Assembly: GCA_009839775.1 (NCBI GenBank)
Contig: VXOZ01000290.1
Coordinates: 1-9,001, forward strand
Length of the DNA stretch: 9,001 nucleotides
Direction: 5' to 3'
DNA from: Chloroflexota bacterium
Lineage (GTDB): Bacteria; Chloroflexota; UBA11872; VXOZ01
A program made the translations under genes and the position numbers. A model generated the notes under the pieces. That model searched no databases, was not told the origin of the DNA, and saw only the letters and a list, made by a program, of their open reading frames with translations. Positions 1 through 6,063 of the stretch are shown piece after piece. Position 1 is the stretch's first letter; each line of letters opens with the position of its first letter.

Positions 1-1064
1 GCCATCCTCATTACGGCGAATACTGGAAGCCTTCCAGCAATAGCGAGCATTGGCAGCATGTCATTGCGCCGGCGTACAACATGGGCGGGTGGTTCGATCT
101 CTATTCCAAAGCCACCTTCGACAATTGGAACGAACTGCGCCTGCGCGGCAACTCGGCTGAAGCCCGGCAGAGTCAACTCATCATGGGGGCTTGGCCGCAT
201 GGGCTCTCAACCTCGCGGATTACGGGTCAAATAGACTTCGGCGCAAATTCAATGGTGGACCTGGATGCCGAGGAGTTACGCTGGTTCGACTATTGGCTGA
301 AGGGAGAGCAGAACGGCATCCTCGACGAGCCTCCATTGCGGCTCTTCATCATGGGGCGCAACGAGTGGCGCAGCGAGCACGAGTGGCCGCTGGCGCGCAC
401 TGACTGGCAGCCGTGGTATTTCCATTCCCGGGGCGCTGCTAACACGTTGAACGGCGACGGCGGCCTCTCTCCCGAATTGCCGTCGGATGAACCGTCAGAT
501 AGCTATGCCTATGACCCGATGGCGCCGGTACCCACGCTGGGCGGCAATAATTGCTGCTCGCCGCACATCGTGCCATGGGGGCCGTATGACCAGCAGAATA
601 TCGAGATGCGCCAGGACGTGTTGTGCTACACGAGTGAGCCGCTAGAGGGCGAAGTAGAGGTAACCGGGCCGATCAAAGTCGTGCTCTACGCCGCTACCGA
701 CCGACTGGATACGGACTGGACGGCTAAGCTGGTGGACGTCCACCCGGACGGCCGCGCTATGAGCCTTTGCGACGGCATCGTACGCGCGCGGTTCCGCGAG
801 GGGCGGGAAAACTCGTCCCTGGTTGAGCCCGGCAGGGTGTACGAGTACGAGATTGATCTTTGGGTCATCGGCAACGTGTTTCTTGCCGGTCATCGCATAC
901 GCGTTGAAGTCTCTTCAAGTAATTTCCCGCGTTTCGACCGCAATCTCAATACCGGAGCGGAGAACAACGGCCTTGAGAGTAACTGGGAGGTCGCACAACA
1001 GACTGTCCACCACAGCAGAGCATATCCTTCCCACATCCTGTTGCCCGTTATTCCTGCCTCGTGA
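1..1064 (+). CDS. CocE/NonD family alpha/beta hydrolase, C-terminal part (5' end outside window)
   Basis: The reading frame is open from the first complete codon at position 3 to TGA at 1062-1064, giving 353 visible residues. The start lies upstream, so the ATG at 81 is internal. The part before it reads HPHYGEYW, a usual pre-motif of this family. GGWFD (about residues 28-32) and GAWPHG (about 62-67) match the places where CocE-type enzymes carry the catalytic Asp and His; the nucleophile Ser would lie upstream of the window. RWFDYWLKG and EPPLRLFIMG then lead into the jelly-roll domain typical of X-Pro dipeptidyl-peptidase S15 C-termini, ending in a segment containing LAGHRIRVEVSSSNFPRFDRN. 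Family members hydrolyse ester or amide bonds of small substrates such as acyl esters and X-Pro peptides; the substrate here cannot be told. It is convergent with ftsZ and unrelated to the division genes. The family is clear, the specificity unknown. Confidence 0.9.
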   Translation, partial: HPHYGEYWKPSSNSEHWQHVIAPAYNMGGWFDLYSKATFDNWNELRLRGNSAEARQSQLIMGAWPHGLSTSRITGQIDFGANSMVDLDAEELRWFDYWLKGEQNGILDEPPLRLFIMGRNEWRSEHEWPLARTDWQPWYFHSRGAANTLNGDGGLSPELPSDEPSDSYAYDPMAPVPTLGGNNCCSPHIVPWGPYDQQNIEMRQDVLCYTSEPLEGEVEVTGPIKVVLYAATDRLDTDWTAKLVDVHPDGRAMSLCDGIVRARFREGRENSSLVEPGRVYEYEIDLWVIGNVFLAGHRIRVEVSSSNFPRFDRNLNTGAENNGLESNWEVAQQTVHHSRAYPSHILLPVIPAS

Positions 1065-1282
1065 AGCGCTTAGCTGAGCCGATCACGGCTAACGTGCCCA
1101 GACTCAAGATTTGCTGGGAGAATGCGCCGCACTGAGAATCAGATCGCGTGATGCGGCGGTGAGTTAGGTGTAGACGAGCCAAGGCAGCAGCTTGGCGCAG
1201 AGCGCACCACTCTCCTAAGCACCTTGCCACAGTTAATGTTCACGTGCCAGTGTACGCTCGATGCTTGCAATCCGGTCGTAGC

Positions 1283-1309
1283 GCGGGGGCTTGTCCCCCG
1301 CCTCTTGGC
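1283..1309. repeat. GC-rich hairpin repeat, copy 1
   Basis: A 7-bp perfect stem (GCGGGGG / CCCCCGC, 1283-1289 with 1295-1301) closes on the 5-base loop CTTGT and is followed by CTCTTGGC. The core GGGGCTTGTCCCC and the trailing TCTTGGC recur at 1538-1562. This suggests a short dispersed palindromic repeat rather than a gene-specific terminator; no T-run follows on either strand. Confidence 0.65.
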
Positions 1310-1397
1310 ATCATGCGGCTTGCTAAACTGCATCGCCGCAGCAGATTGAGGGGGGGTTGCTGGCACTGTCCTTGATCGTGCGCTGCGCCCGCAGGTG

Positions 1398-1479
1398 GCA
1401 AACTTGCAGGCTACGGGGGAGAAGACGTCTGCGGGCGAGACGCCCGCGCTCCCGGCGAGATGCAAACCTGCGCTACCGG
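1398..1479. repeat. Hairpin flanked by imperfect direct repeats
   Basis: A perfect 7-bp stem with a 3-base loop (GCGGGCG-AGA-CGCCCGC, 1431-1447) sits between two imperfect direct repeats. The left copy is GCAAACTTGCAGGCTACGG (1398-1416) and the right copy is GCAAACCTGCGCTACCGG (1462-1479). From memory, hairpins of this GCGGGCG/CGCCCGC type recur intergenically in several bacterial phyla including Chloroflexota and Planctomycetota; that has not been searched here. It is probably a non-autonomous dispersed repeat. Confidence 0.55.
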
Positions 1480-1535
1480 AAATGTAAGGCAATGAGAGTG
1501 CCATGTTCCTTGCCAAGAATGTTAATGCGACAACA

Positions 1536-1562
1536 TTGGGGCTTGTCCCCTGCCTTCTTGGC
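1536..1562. repeat. GC-rich hairpin repeat, copy 2
   Basis: This is the second copy of the element at 1283-1309: GGGG-CTTGT-CCCC (1538-1550) followed by TGCCTTCTTGGC. The 13-base core is identical and the right flank agrees at about 14 of 16 positions. The stem is shorter (4 bp), so this copy looks decayed. Just upstream, AATGTT (1518-1523) and AACATT (1532-1537) form another small inverted repeat. Confidence 0.6.
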
Positions 1563-1662
1563 GCGAAAAGTAAACACTATCTCAGGCAAGATGCTTAGCC
1601 GTAGAGGCGGTTTAGAGAGCGAGGTCTGTCTAGGGCAGGCAAGAGCGAATTGTGCGAAAGCA

Positions 1663-1702
1663 AGAGTAAAGGGAGCGGAGACATGTCTCCGCTCCCTTCT
1701 CT
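1663..1702 (-). terminator. Strong palindromic terminator of the dcw operon
   Basis: Positions 1669-1698 are a perfect 30-bp palindrome. Each arm is AAGGGAGCGGAGACA or its complement, so the RNA can form about 13 paired bases around a 4-base CATG loop. The flanking AGAG (1663-1666) can pair with CTCT (1699-1702) across a 2-base bulge. It begins 32 bases after the ftsZ stop, and in the ftsZ direction is followed by TTTACTCTT, a modest U-rich tract. The other direction continues as CTCTTTATT, so it probably also stops plus-strand transcripts from the hydrolase side. Confidence 0.8.
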
Positions 1703-1730
1703 TTATTCCACAGTGAATAAATCCGGCCTG

Positions 1731-2918
1731 TCAGCGATCCTGGCGGTTAATGCGTTTGCGTAAGAACGTCGGCACATCGAGATCGTGCTCGGTGTCGACT
1801 TCGCCCATCTCCTCTTTGCCTATGGGAATGACAGAGGGCCGCTCCCCGGCGTCTGGGCCTCGCGGCTCGGCTGCGCCGCGCATGCTCGAGCGGCGCAAGT
1901 CTTGCTCATCGAAACCAGTGGCAATAACCGTGATTTGAATATCGGAACTCATGGTTTCGTCGATTACGGAGCCGAAGATGATCTGAGCGTCCGGGTCGGC
2001 GGCGTTAGAGATGATTTCGGCGGCCTGTGAGACTTCGTGCAGGCTCATGTCAGGACCGCCCGTGAAGTTCAGCAAGATGCCCTTGGCGCCGTCAATGGAC
2101 ATCTCAAGCAACGGGTTCGCCAAGGCATCCCGCACTGCGTCGGCGGCGCGGTTCTCACCACTGCCGTAGCCAATCGCCATGTAGGCAGTCCCGGAATTCT
2201 GCATGATTGCCTTGACGTCATTGAAGTCGAGGTTGATAAGCCCGGGCTGTGTAATGAGGTCTGAAATGCCTTGCACGGCCTGGCGCAAGACCTCATCGGC
2301 GAGGCGAAATGCCTCCGTAATGGGTGTATTCTTGGGGGCGATTTCCAGAATGCGGTCATTGGGGATGGTGATGAGCGTATCCACGTGCTCTCGCAGCTTC
2401 CGCACGCCCTCTTCGGCAATGCGCCTGCGTGGAACGCCTTCCCACGTAAACGGTCGTGTCACGACGCCAACCGTCAGGGCCGCGATATTGCGGGAGATTT
2501 CTCCAATCACAGGCGCAGAGCCTGTGCCCGTGCCGCCGCCCATGCCAACGGCGATAAAAACCATGTCCGAGCCGCGCAGGGCATCCTGCAACTCTTCGTA
2601 GGCTTCTTCCGCTGCCTTTTCTCCTACCGACGGTTGCCCGCCGGCGCCGAGACCCTTCGTCAGCTTGTCGCCAATACGAATGCGTCGCTCGGCCTGGGAA
2701 CTCATCAAAGTTTGCGCGTCGGTGTTCACGGCGATAAACTCAACGCCGCTTACACCGCTTTGGATCATGCGGTCTATGGCATTGCCGCCGGCTCCACCGG
2801 CGCCAACGACTTTGATGTGTGCCCAGGATTCTTGGCGCTCCCTCGGATCCAATCTTCCCGCATCATCACTTGAACTCGAAGGAAGCCGAGAAATGCGGTT
2901 TTCTGTACCGTTTGCCAT
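1731..2918 (-). CDS. ftsZ: Cell division protein FtsZ
   Basis: This is the tubulin-like GTPase that polymerises into the Z-ring at midcell. Numbered from ATG 2918 (395 residues), a 34-residue lead precedes HIKVVGAGGAGGNA at about 34-47. The GTP-binding signature GMGGGTGTGSAP is at about 125-136 and the catalytic T7 loop NLDFNDVK at about 229-236. The conserved C-terminal peptide DLDVPTFLRKR (about 379-389), which binds FtsA and other partners, is present. The linker between globular domain and peptide is short, about 40 residues, and charged. An upstream GTG at 2927 is in frame but lies within the AGGTGG ribosome-binding site, so the ATG is preferred. It is the last gene of the operon, 19 bases after ftsA and 32 bases before the palindromic terminator. 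Confidence 0.98.
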   Translation of the reverse strand: MANGTENRISRLPSSSSDDAGRLDPRERQESWAHIKVVGAGGAGGNAIDRMIQSGVSGVEFIAVNTDAQTLMSSQAERRIRIGDKLTKGLGAGGQPSVGEKAAEEAYEELQDALRGSDMVFIAVGMGGGTGTGSAPVIGEISRNIAALTVGVVTRPFTWEGVPRRRIAEEGVRKLREHVDTLITIPNDRILEIAPKNTPITEAFRLADEVLRQAVQGISDLITQPGLINLDFNDVKAIMQNSGTAYMAIGYGSGENRAADAVRDALANPLLEMSIDGAKGILLNFTGGPDMSLHEVSQAAEIISNAADPDAQIIFGSVIDETMSSDIQITVIATGFDEQDLRRSSMRGAAEPRGPDAGERPSVIPIGKEEMGEVDTEHDLDVPTFLRKRINRQDR

Positions 2919-2923
2919 GCGCA

Positions 2924-2929
2924 CCACCT
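2924..2929 (-). promoter_or_regulatory. Ribosome-binding site of ftsZ (decides the start)
   Basis: AGGTGG on the minus strand ends 5 bases before the ATG at 2918. The two in-frame GTG codons at 2927 and 2924 overlap this motif, which makes them poor starts. Confidence 0.7.
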
Positions 2930-2937
2930 ACGTTACG

Positions 2938-4179
2938 TTAACTCATTGGAATGAACGGTCGCATGAGCGAACCAAGTCTCTCCGCTACCGAACCCAGGGC
3001 GGCACTCATCGGTCGCCGCACGCGCGCTCGCTGCAGCCGTGCGGCGTACATGGTGAGGCCGATACTGGTAGCAAACTCCGCTCGACACAAATACTCGTTC
3101 ATTCCCCGCATTACGGGAACTACTCCTTGCCGCACAGGCAGGCCCAATACTGCTGACGCCAACTCTTCGAACCCATGCAACTCCGATCCGCCGCCCGTAA
3201 AGACCACACCCGCCGGCAAGACATCAAAATATCCGGTGCGACGGATCTCGTCCTTGATCAACTCTAGGATTTCCTCCATGCGAGCTACCACTATCATGGC
3301 GAGGTCTCGCTGCCGAAGCATCGTCCAACTGCCTGGGTAGAAGCCGGGCGCATCAATCTCGGTCTCGTCGTCCAATGCACCATCACTTACCGTAGCGTAC
3401 TGCAACTTGAGCTCTTCCGCAACATCCTGGGGCAACTTTAACCCGTAGGATATGTCCTTTGTGATGTTAAGGCCGCCGAGCGGAATACTCGCAGTATGCC
3501 ACGGCACGCCATCCGTATAAAGCGCCAGGTCCGTTGTGCCGCCCCCTATATCGACCAAGACGACACCAAGCTGCTTTTCCTGCTCCGAAAGCACTGCCTC
3601 CGCTGCTGCAAGCGCCTGGGCGGTGATCTCGCCGTCCACCGCAAGCTCGGCCGCATTGACGCAGGACGTCAAATTGCGGATCGGACCGACGCTGCCCGTA
3701 ATCATGTGGACTTCGGCGCCAAGCACGTTTCCATACATGCCGGCGGGGTCGCGTATGCCTTCAGTGCCATCCAAAATGAATCCTACAGGAAAAGCCATGA
3801 GTATCTGGCGATCTTCCGGCAGGGAGGCCCTATGTGCCATCTCTAGGACATGGTCAATGTCGGCATGGGTGATAGCACCCTTCGCTTGCTTCACCACGGT
3901 TTCAACGCGCACAATTTGCGAACTGATGTTGCACCCGTTGACACTCAAGTGTGTCGCTAACGGCATATGACCAAGCGACTGCTTGAGATCTTCAAAGCAA
4001 GCGCGGATCGACGCCGTGGTAGCCTCCATGTCTATTATGGAGCCACGCGTTAGACCATGAGTCGATGCGATGCCTATGCCTACGATATTCGGAAAACCAT
4101 CAGGCGCCGGGTCACACGCGATTGCACGAGTCTTGGTAGTGCCGACGTCAAGACTGATGATGAGGTTATTCTTGCCCAC
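2938..4179 (-). CDS. ftsA: Cell division protein FtsA
   Basis: FtsA is the actin-like ATPase that anchors FtsZ filaments to the membrane and recruits later divisome proteins. Its 413 residues match the usual family length. Phosphate-1 loop DVGTTKT is at 11-17, phosphate-2 loop VDIGGGTTDLA at about 209-219 and the adenosine motif FTGGGSELHG at about 327-336. The 1C domain, unique to FtsA among actins, occupies roughly 80-165. The last residues (GSVAERLGSLMRPFIPM) form a plausible amphipathic helix, as expected of the membrane-targeting sequence. The start is GTG at 4179. AGGTAGG (4189-4195) and AAAGG lie just upstream, and no ATG serves better. A promoter-like TATAAT lies in the 110-base gap before it. 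It is followed 19 bases later by ftsZ, the classic pair. Confidence 0.97.
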   Translation of the reverse strand: MGKNNLIISLDVGTTKTRAIACDPAPDGFPNIVGIGIASTHGLTRGSIIDMEATTASIRACFEDLKQSLGHMPLATHLSVNGCNISSQIVRVETVVKQAKGAITHADIDHVLEMAHRASLPEDRQILMAFPVGFILDGTEGIRDPAGMYGNVLGAEVHMITGSVGPIRNLTSCVNAAELAVDGEITAQALAAAEAVLSEQEKQLGVVLVDIGGGTTDLALYTDGVPWHTASIPLGGLNITKDISYGLKLPQDVAEELKLQYATVSDGALDDETEIDAPGFYPGSWTMLRQRDLAMIVVARMEEILELIKDEIRRTGYFDVLPAGVVFTGGGSELHGFEELASAVLGLPVRQGVVPVMRGMNEYLCRAEFATSIGLTMYAARLQRARVRRPMSAALGSVAERLGSLMRPFIPMS

Positions 4180-4214
4180 GTACCTTTACCTACCTGCGGG
4201 AAAAGAATGTATCT

Positions 4215-4243
4215 ATTATAGCTTGGAGTCCCCTTTGCAGCAA
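4215..4243 (-). promoter_or_regulatory. Putative sigma-70-type promoter for ftsA-ftsZ
   Basis: In the 110-base ftsQ-ftsA gap, the minus strand carries a perfect TATAAT (-10, 4220-4215). Exactly 17 bases upstream is TTGCTG (4243-4238), a weak -35 matching only its first three positions. A consensus TTGACA sits farther upstream at 4266-4261, but 40 bases from the TATAAT, too far to be its partner. A start near 4208 would give a leader of roughly 28 bases before the ftsA GTG. It would let ftsA-ftsZ be made at higher levels than the upstream genes. Sequence match only. Confidence 0.6.
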
Positions 4244-4289
4244 ATCCCAAATCGGGTAGCTGTCAAGTACCATTTCTCGCTTACTGCGG

Positions 4290-5087
4290 CTATGTTCGAA
4301 ACGTCGGACTTCTGTTTGGCCGCACATCGATGACGTTCAAAATGCGTTGCCGCTCTTGTGCAAACTCGAGAACTGCCAATAACTCTTGGGTCTTTTCGAC
4401 GATTCGATCCGCGCTTCCGTATTTGGCGACCCACCCCTCTTTTGCTTCCACCGATAGACCCTCAAGTGTTGAATACCGGAACGCAGTGATGCCAATTCCG
4501 GCATGCGACAACAGGTCCTTCAAGACGAAAGCCATCTGCACGGCGCTGGCGTCTACGAGGTCTCCGGTGCGCAGCGGTACGCCCGTGTTGTCGATAAGAG
4601 TTACGGTGAGATTTGGCGCGTCACCGCTGCCGAGTATCACGCCATCACGCGACACCAGAAACACATGGCCGCTGGCAATCCAACGCGCCTCCGGCTGCCG
4701 TTCCGCCATTTCGACAATTGCTTGGCTGGGCAATACGAGGAAAAGCCTTGCATCCGCCACCGGGGGCAGTTGCGCTATTTGCTGCGAGACCTGCTGGGGA
4801 TCGAGCAAGAAAATCGGCTGTCCCACGAGCCCAGTGAACGACTGGATCTTTACGAGTGAGTCATTTCCCGCAAGCGTTGGCGGGGTAATACGCCGAATTG
4901 CAACTATGGAAACGTGAAAATCAGGTGAAGTAAGCGCCGCCCAGAGCGCCATTGAGACCGAGCACCCAACAAGCAGTGAGAACCAACGGTGACCGAAGGT
5001 TCCTATGCCTTTGCCTAAGAAGCGGATGAGCCGTCCCAATGCGCCAAACTTGACTAGTTTTTCAGGTCTTTGTACTCGTGTTGCCAT
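4290..5087 (-). CDS. ftsQ: Cell division protein FtsQ/DivIB
   Basis: FtsQ is a bitopic membrane protein of the divisome that scaffolds FtsL/FtsB-type partners and the FtsW-FtsI synthase. The 265-residue product has a basic cytoplasmic N-terminus (1-34) and one membrane span at about 35-53 (WFSLLVGCSVSMALWAAL). A POTRA domain follows at about 57-127, with the family pattern GQPIFLLDPQQV then LPPVADARLFLVLPSQAIVEMAERQPEA split around its middle. The FtsQ beta domain extends to about 232. A TTG in frame at 5111 would overlap murB by 20 bases. The ATG at 5087, four bases after the murB stop and 9 bases from GGGAAG, is preferred. Identity rests on architecture, the POTRA pattern and position between murB and ftsA, since FtsQ sequences diverge quickly. 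Confidence 0.9.
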   Translation of the reverse strand: MATRVQRPEKLVKFGALGRLIRFLGKGIGTFGHRWFSLLVGCSVSMALWAALTSPDFHVSIVAIRRITPPTLAGNDSLVKIQSFTGLVGQPIFLLDPQQVSQQIAQLPPVADARLFLVLPSQAIVEMAERQPEARWIASGHVFLVSRDGVILGSGDAPNLTVTLIDNTGVPLRTGDLVDASAVQMAFVLKDLLSHAGIGITAFRYSTLEGLSVEAKEGWVAKYGSADRIVEKTQELLAVLEFAQERQRILNVIDVRPNRSPTFRT

Positions 5088-5091
5088 CGAG

Positions 5092-6063
5092 CTATTCTTC
5101 CCACTCGCCAAAGAGTTCGATTTCCCGTTGCAGGCTAATGTGCAAGCGGGACTTGACCGCTTCTTCGATTTCTCGAATTAAGGCAAGTACGTCGTCCGCA
5201 GTTGCAGAACCGCCGTTTATGATGAAATTGGTGTGCAATGCGGAAACGTGGGCTCCTCCGCTCTCTTTGCCGCGCATACCCGCCTCGTCGATCAGCTTCC
5301 AAGCGCTGTGCCCGGCAGGATTCCTGAAGACCGATCCGGAGCTTGGCGCAGTGGGTTGCGTGCGTTGCCGCGTCTCCAGCCGGCTTTGCATCGTGGCCAG
5401 AATGCGGTCTGCGTCTCCCGGCGTTAAGCGCATTTCGGCACCGAGCACCACCGCATAGCCAGGTTGCTCCTTGAGCGTGCTCGTGCGGTAGCTATAGCGC
5501 AGCTCATCCGGGTACATCCAACGCTCTCCGTAGCGATCCAAGACCTTGGTACGCACGACAGAATCCGCTGCCGTCCAACCGTATGCACCGGCATTGTTCA
5601 CCACTGCTCCTCCTACGGTTCCCGGAATGGTAGCGGCGCCCTCAAGACCGGAAAGTCCCAGGCTGGCGGTCCAACGCGCGGTACTGATGAGGGAGCATCC
5701 TGCATCGGCCCAAACTGAAACGCCGTCAGCACATAACTTCCGATCACCACCGTGGTTGCGAATAACCAACCCACGAAAACCGGCCTCCGCGGCAATAAGA
5801 TTTGTCCCATCACCAATGACGCGAAAGGGAATTGCCTGCGTGTAGGCTTCTGTGGCGACAAGGCGCAATGCCTCCTGAGAGCGGACGCGAATCAAGAGGT
5901 CTGCCGGCCCCCCAACCCGCACTGACGTGTGCTTGGCCAGCGGCTCGCGCCATACCGGCTTCAGACCGAAGGACGCTTGCAGCGCGCTGGCGGCAATGGT
6001 CGCCAATTTGCCTTCAGACGGTCCCTCGGTTGGAGTCTCGTATCGCACGATAGTAGCGCTCAC
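5092..6063 (-). CDS. murB: UDP-N-acetylenolpyruvoylglucosamine reductase MurB
   Basis: MurB is the cytoplasmic FAD enzyme that uses NADPH to reduce UDP-GlcNAc-enolpyruvate to UDP-MurNAc, the second committed step of peptidoglycan precursor synthesis. With the chosen start it has 323 residues. FAD-domain motifs are HTSVRVGGPAD (about 45-55), GDGTNL (about 84-89) and SGLEGAATIPGTVGGA (about 138-153) followed by NNAGAYG. SYRTS is at about 191-195. The proton-donor Ser is S244 in GSVFRNP, and the C-terminal catalytic Glu is E314 in REIELFG. The GTG at 6063 overlaps the murC stop as GTGA, a usual coupling arrangement. An in-frame GTG at 6117 would add 18 residues and overlap murC by 58 bases, so it is less likely. 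Its short form resembles type II MurB (S. aureus-like), judged by recall. Confidence 0.95.
   Translation of the reverse strand: MSATIVRYETPTEGPSEGKLATIAASALQASFGLKPVWREPLAKHTSVRVGGPADLLIRVRSQEALRLVATEAYTQAIPFRVIGDGTNLIAAEAGFRGLVIRNHGGDRKLCADGVSVWADAGCSLISTARWTASLGLSGLEGAATIPGTVGGAVVNNAGAYGWTAADSVVRTKVLDRYGERWMYPDELRYSYRTSTLKEQPGYAVVLGAEMRLTPGDADRILATMQSRLETRQRTQPTAPSSGSVFRNPAGHSAWKLIDEAGMRGKESGGAHVSALHTNFIINGGSATADDVLALIREIEEAVKSRLHISLQREIELFGEWEE
5097..5102 (-). promoter_or_regulatory. Ribosome-binding site of ftsQ, inside the murB 3' end
   Basis: GGGAAG on the minus strand overlaps the last codons of murB and stands 9 bases before the ATG at 5087. This supports the ATG over the TTG at 5111 and suggests that ftsQ translation is coupled to termination on murB. 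Confidence 0.5.

Larger units (their letters stand above)
1065..1668. other. Repeat-bearing intergenic region between convergent genes
   Basis: About 600 bases separate the hydrolase stop from the ftsZ terminator. I see no convincing gene, tRNA or promoter. The short open frames here (for example 1139-1516 minus and 1357-1716 plus) are rich in Arg, Ser and Cys, run through the hairpins and resemble no known family. The region holds three strong GC-rich hairpins and two sets of imperfect direct repeats, listed separately. A small hairpin AGCCG-ATCA-CGGCT at 1077-1090, 12 bases after the hydrolase stop, has no following T-run and is at best a weak terminator. Confidence 0.6.

Noticed and set aside
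1178..1196. Hairpin GCCAAG-GCAGCAG-CTTGGC as a terminator for the hydrolase gene
   Set aside because: The stem is only 6 bp, the loop is 7 bases and no T-run follows; it is also more than 110 bases after the stop.
1139..1516. A 125-codon minus-strand open frame in the intergenic region
   Set aside because: It runs through the hairpin repeats, is rich in Ser, Cys and Arg and has no recognisable domain. It is most likely an artefact of GC-rich repeats.
1283..1562. A CRISPR array
   Set aside because: Only two imperfect copies of the repeat exist, with unequal stems and about 230 bases between them, and no regular spacers or cas genes are present.
1357..1716. A 119-codon plus-strand open frame
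   Set aside because: It is Arg-rich, crosses the repeats and ends inside the sequence just past the operon terminator. No domain or ribosome-binding site supports it.
2927..2940. Tandem TAACG copies between ftsA and ftsZ as an operator
   Set aside because: There are only two 5-base copies and they overlap the ftsA stop codon; this is within chance expectation.
4261..4266. TTGACA as the -35 partner of the TATAAT at 4215-4220
   Set aside because: The spacing is 40 bases, far from 17. No good -10 lies at the right distance from this TTGACA, so it is reported only as a neighbouring match.
4330..4917. A 195-codon plus-strand open frame opposite ftsQ
   Set aside because: FtsQ on the minus strand has the expected membrane span and POTRA pattern and is in an operon. 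The plus frame is Ser/Arg/Thr-rich without recognisable motifs.
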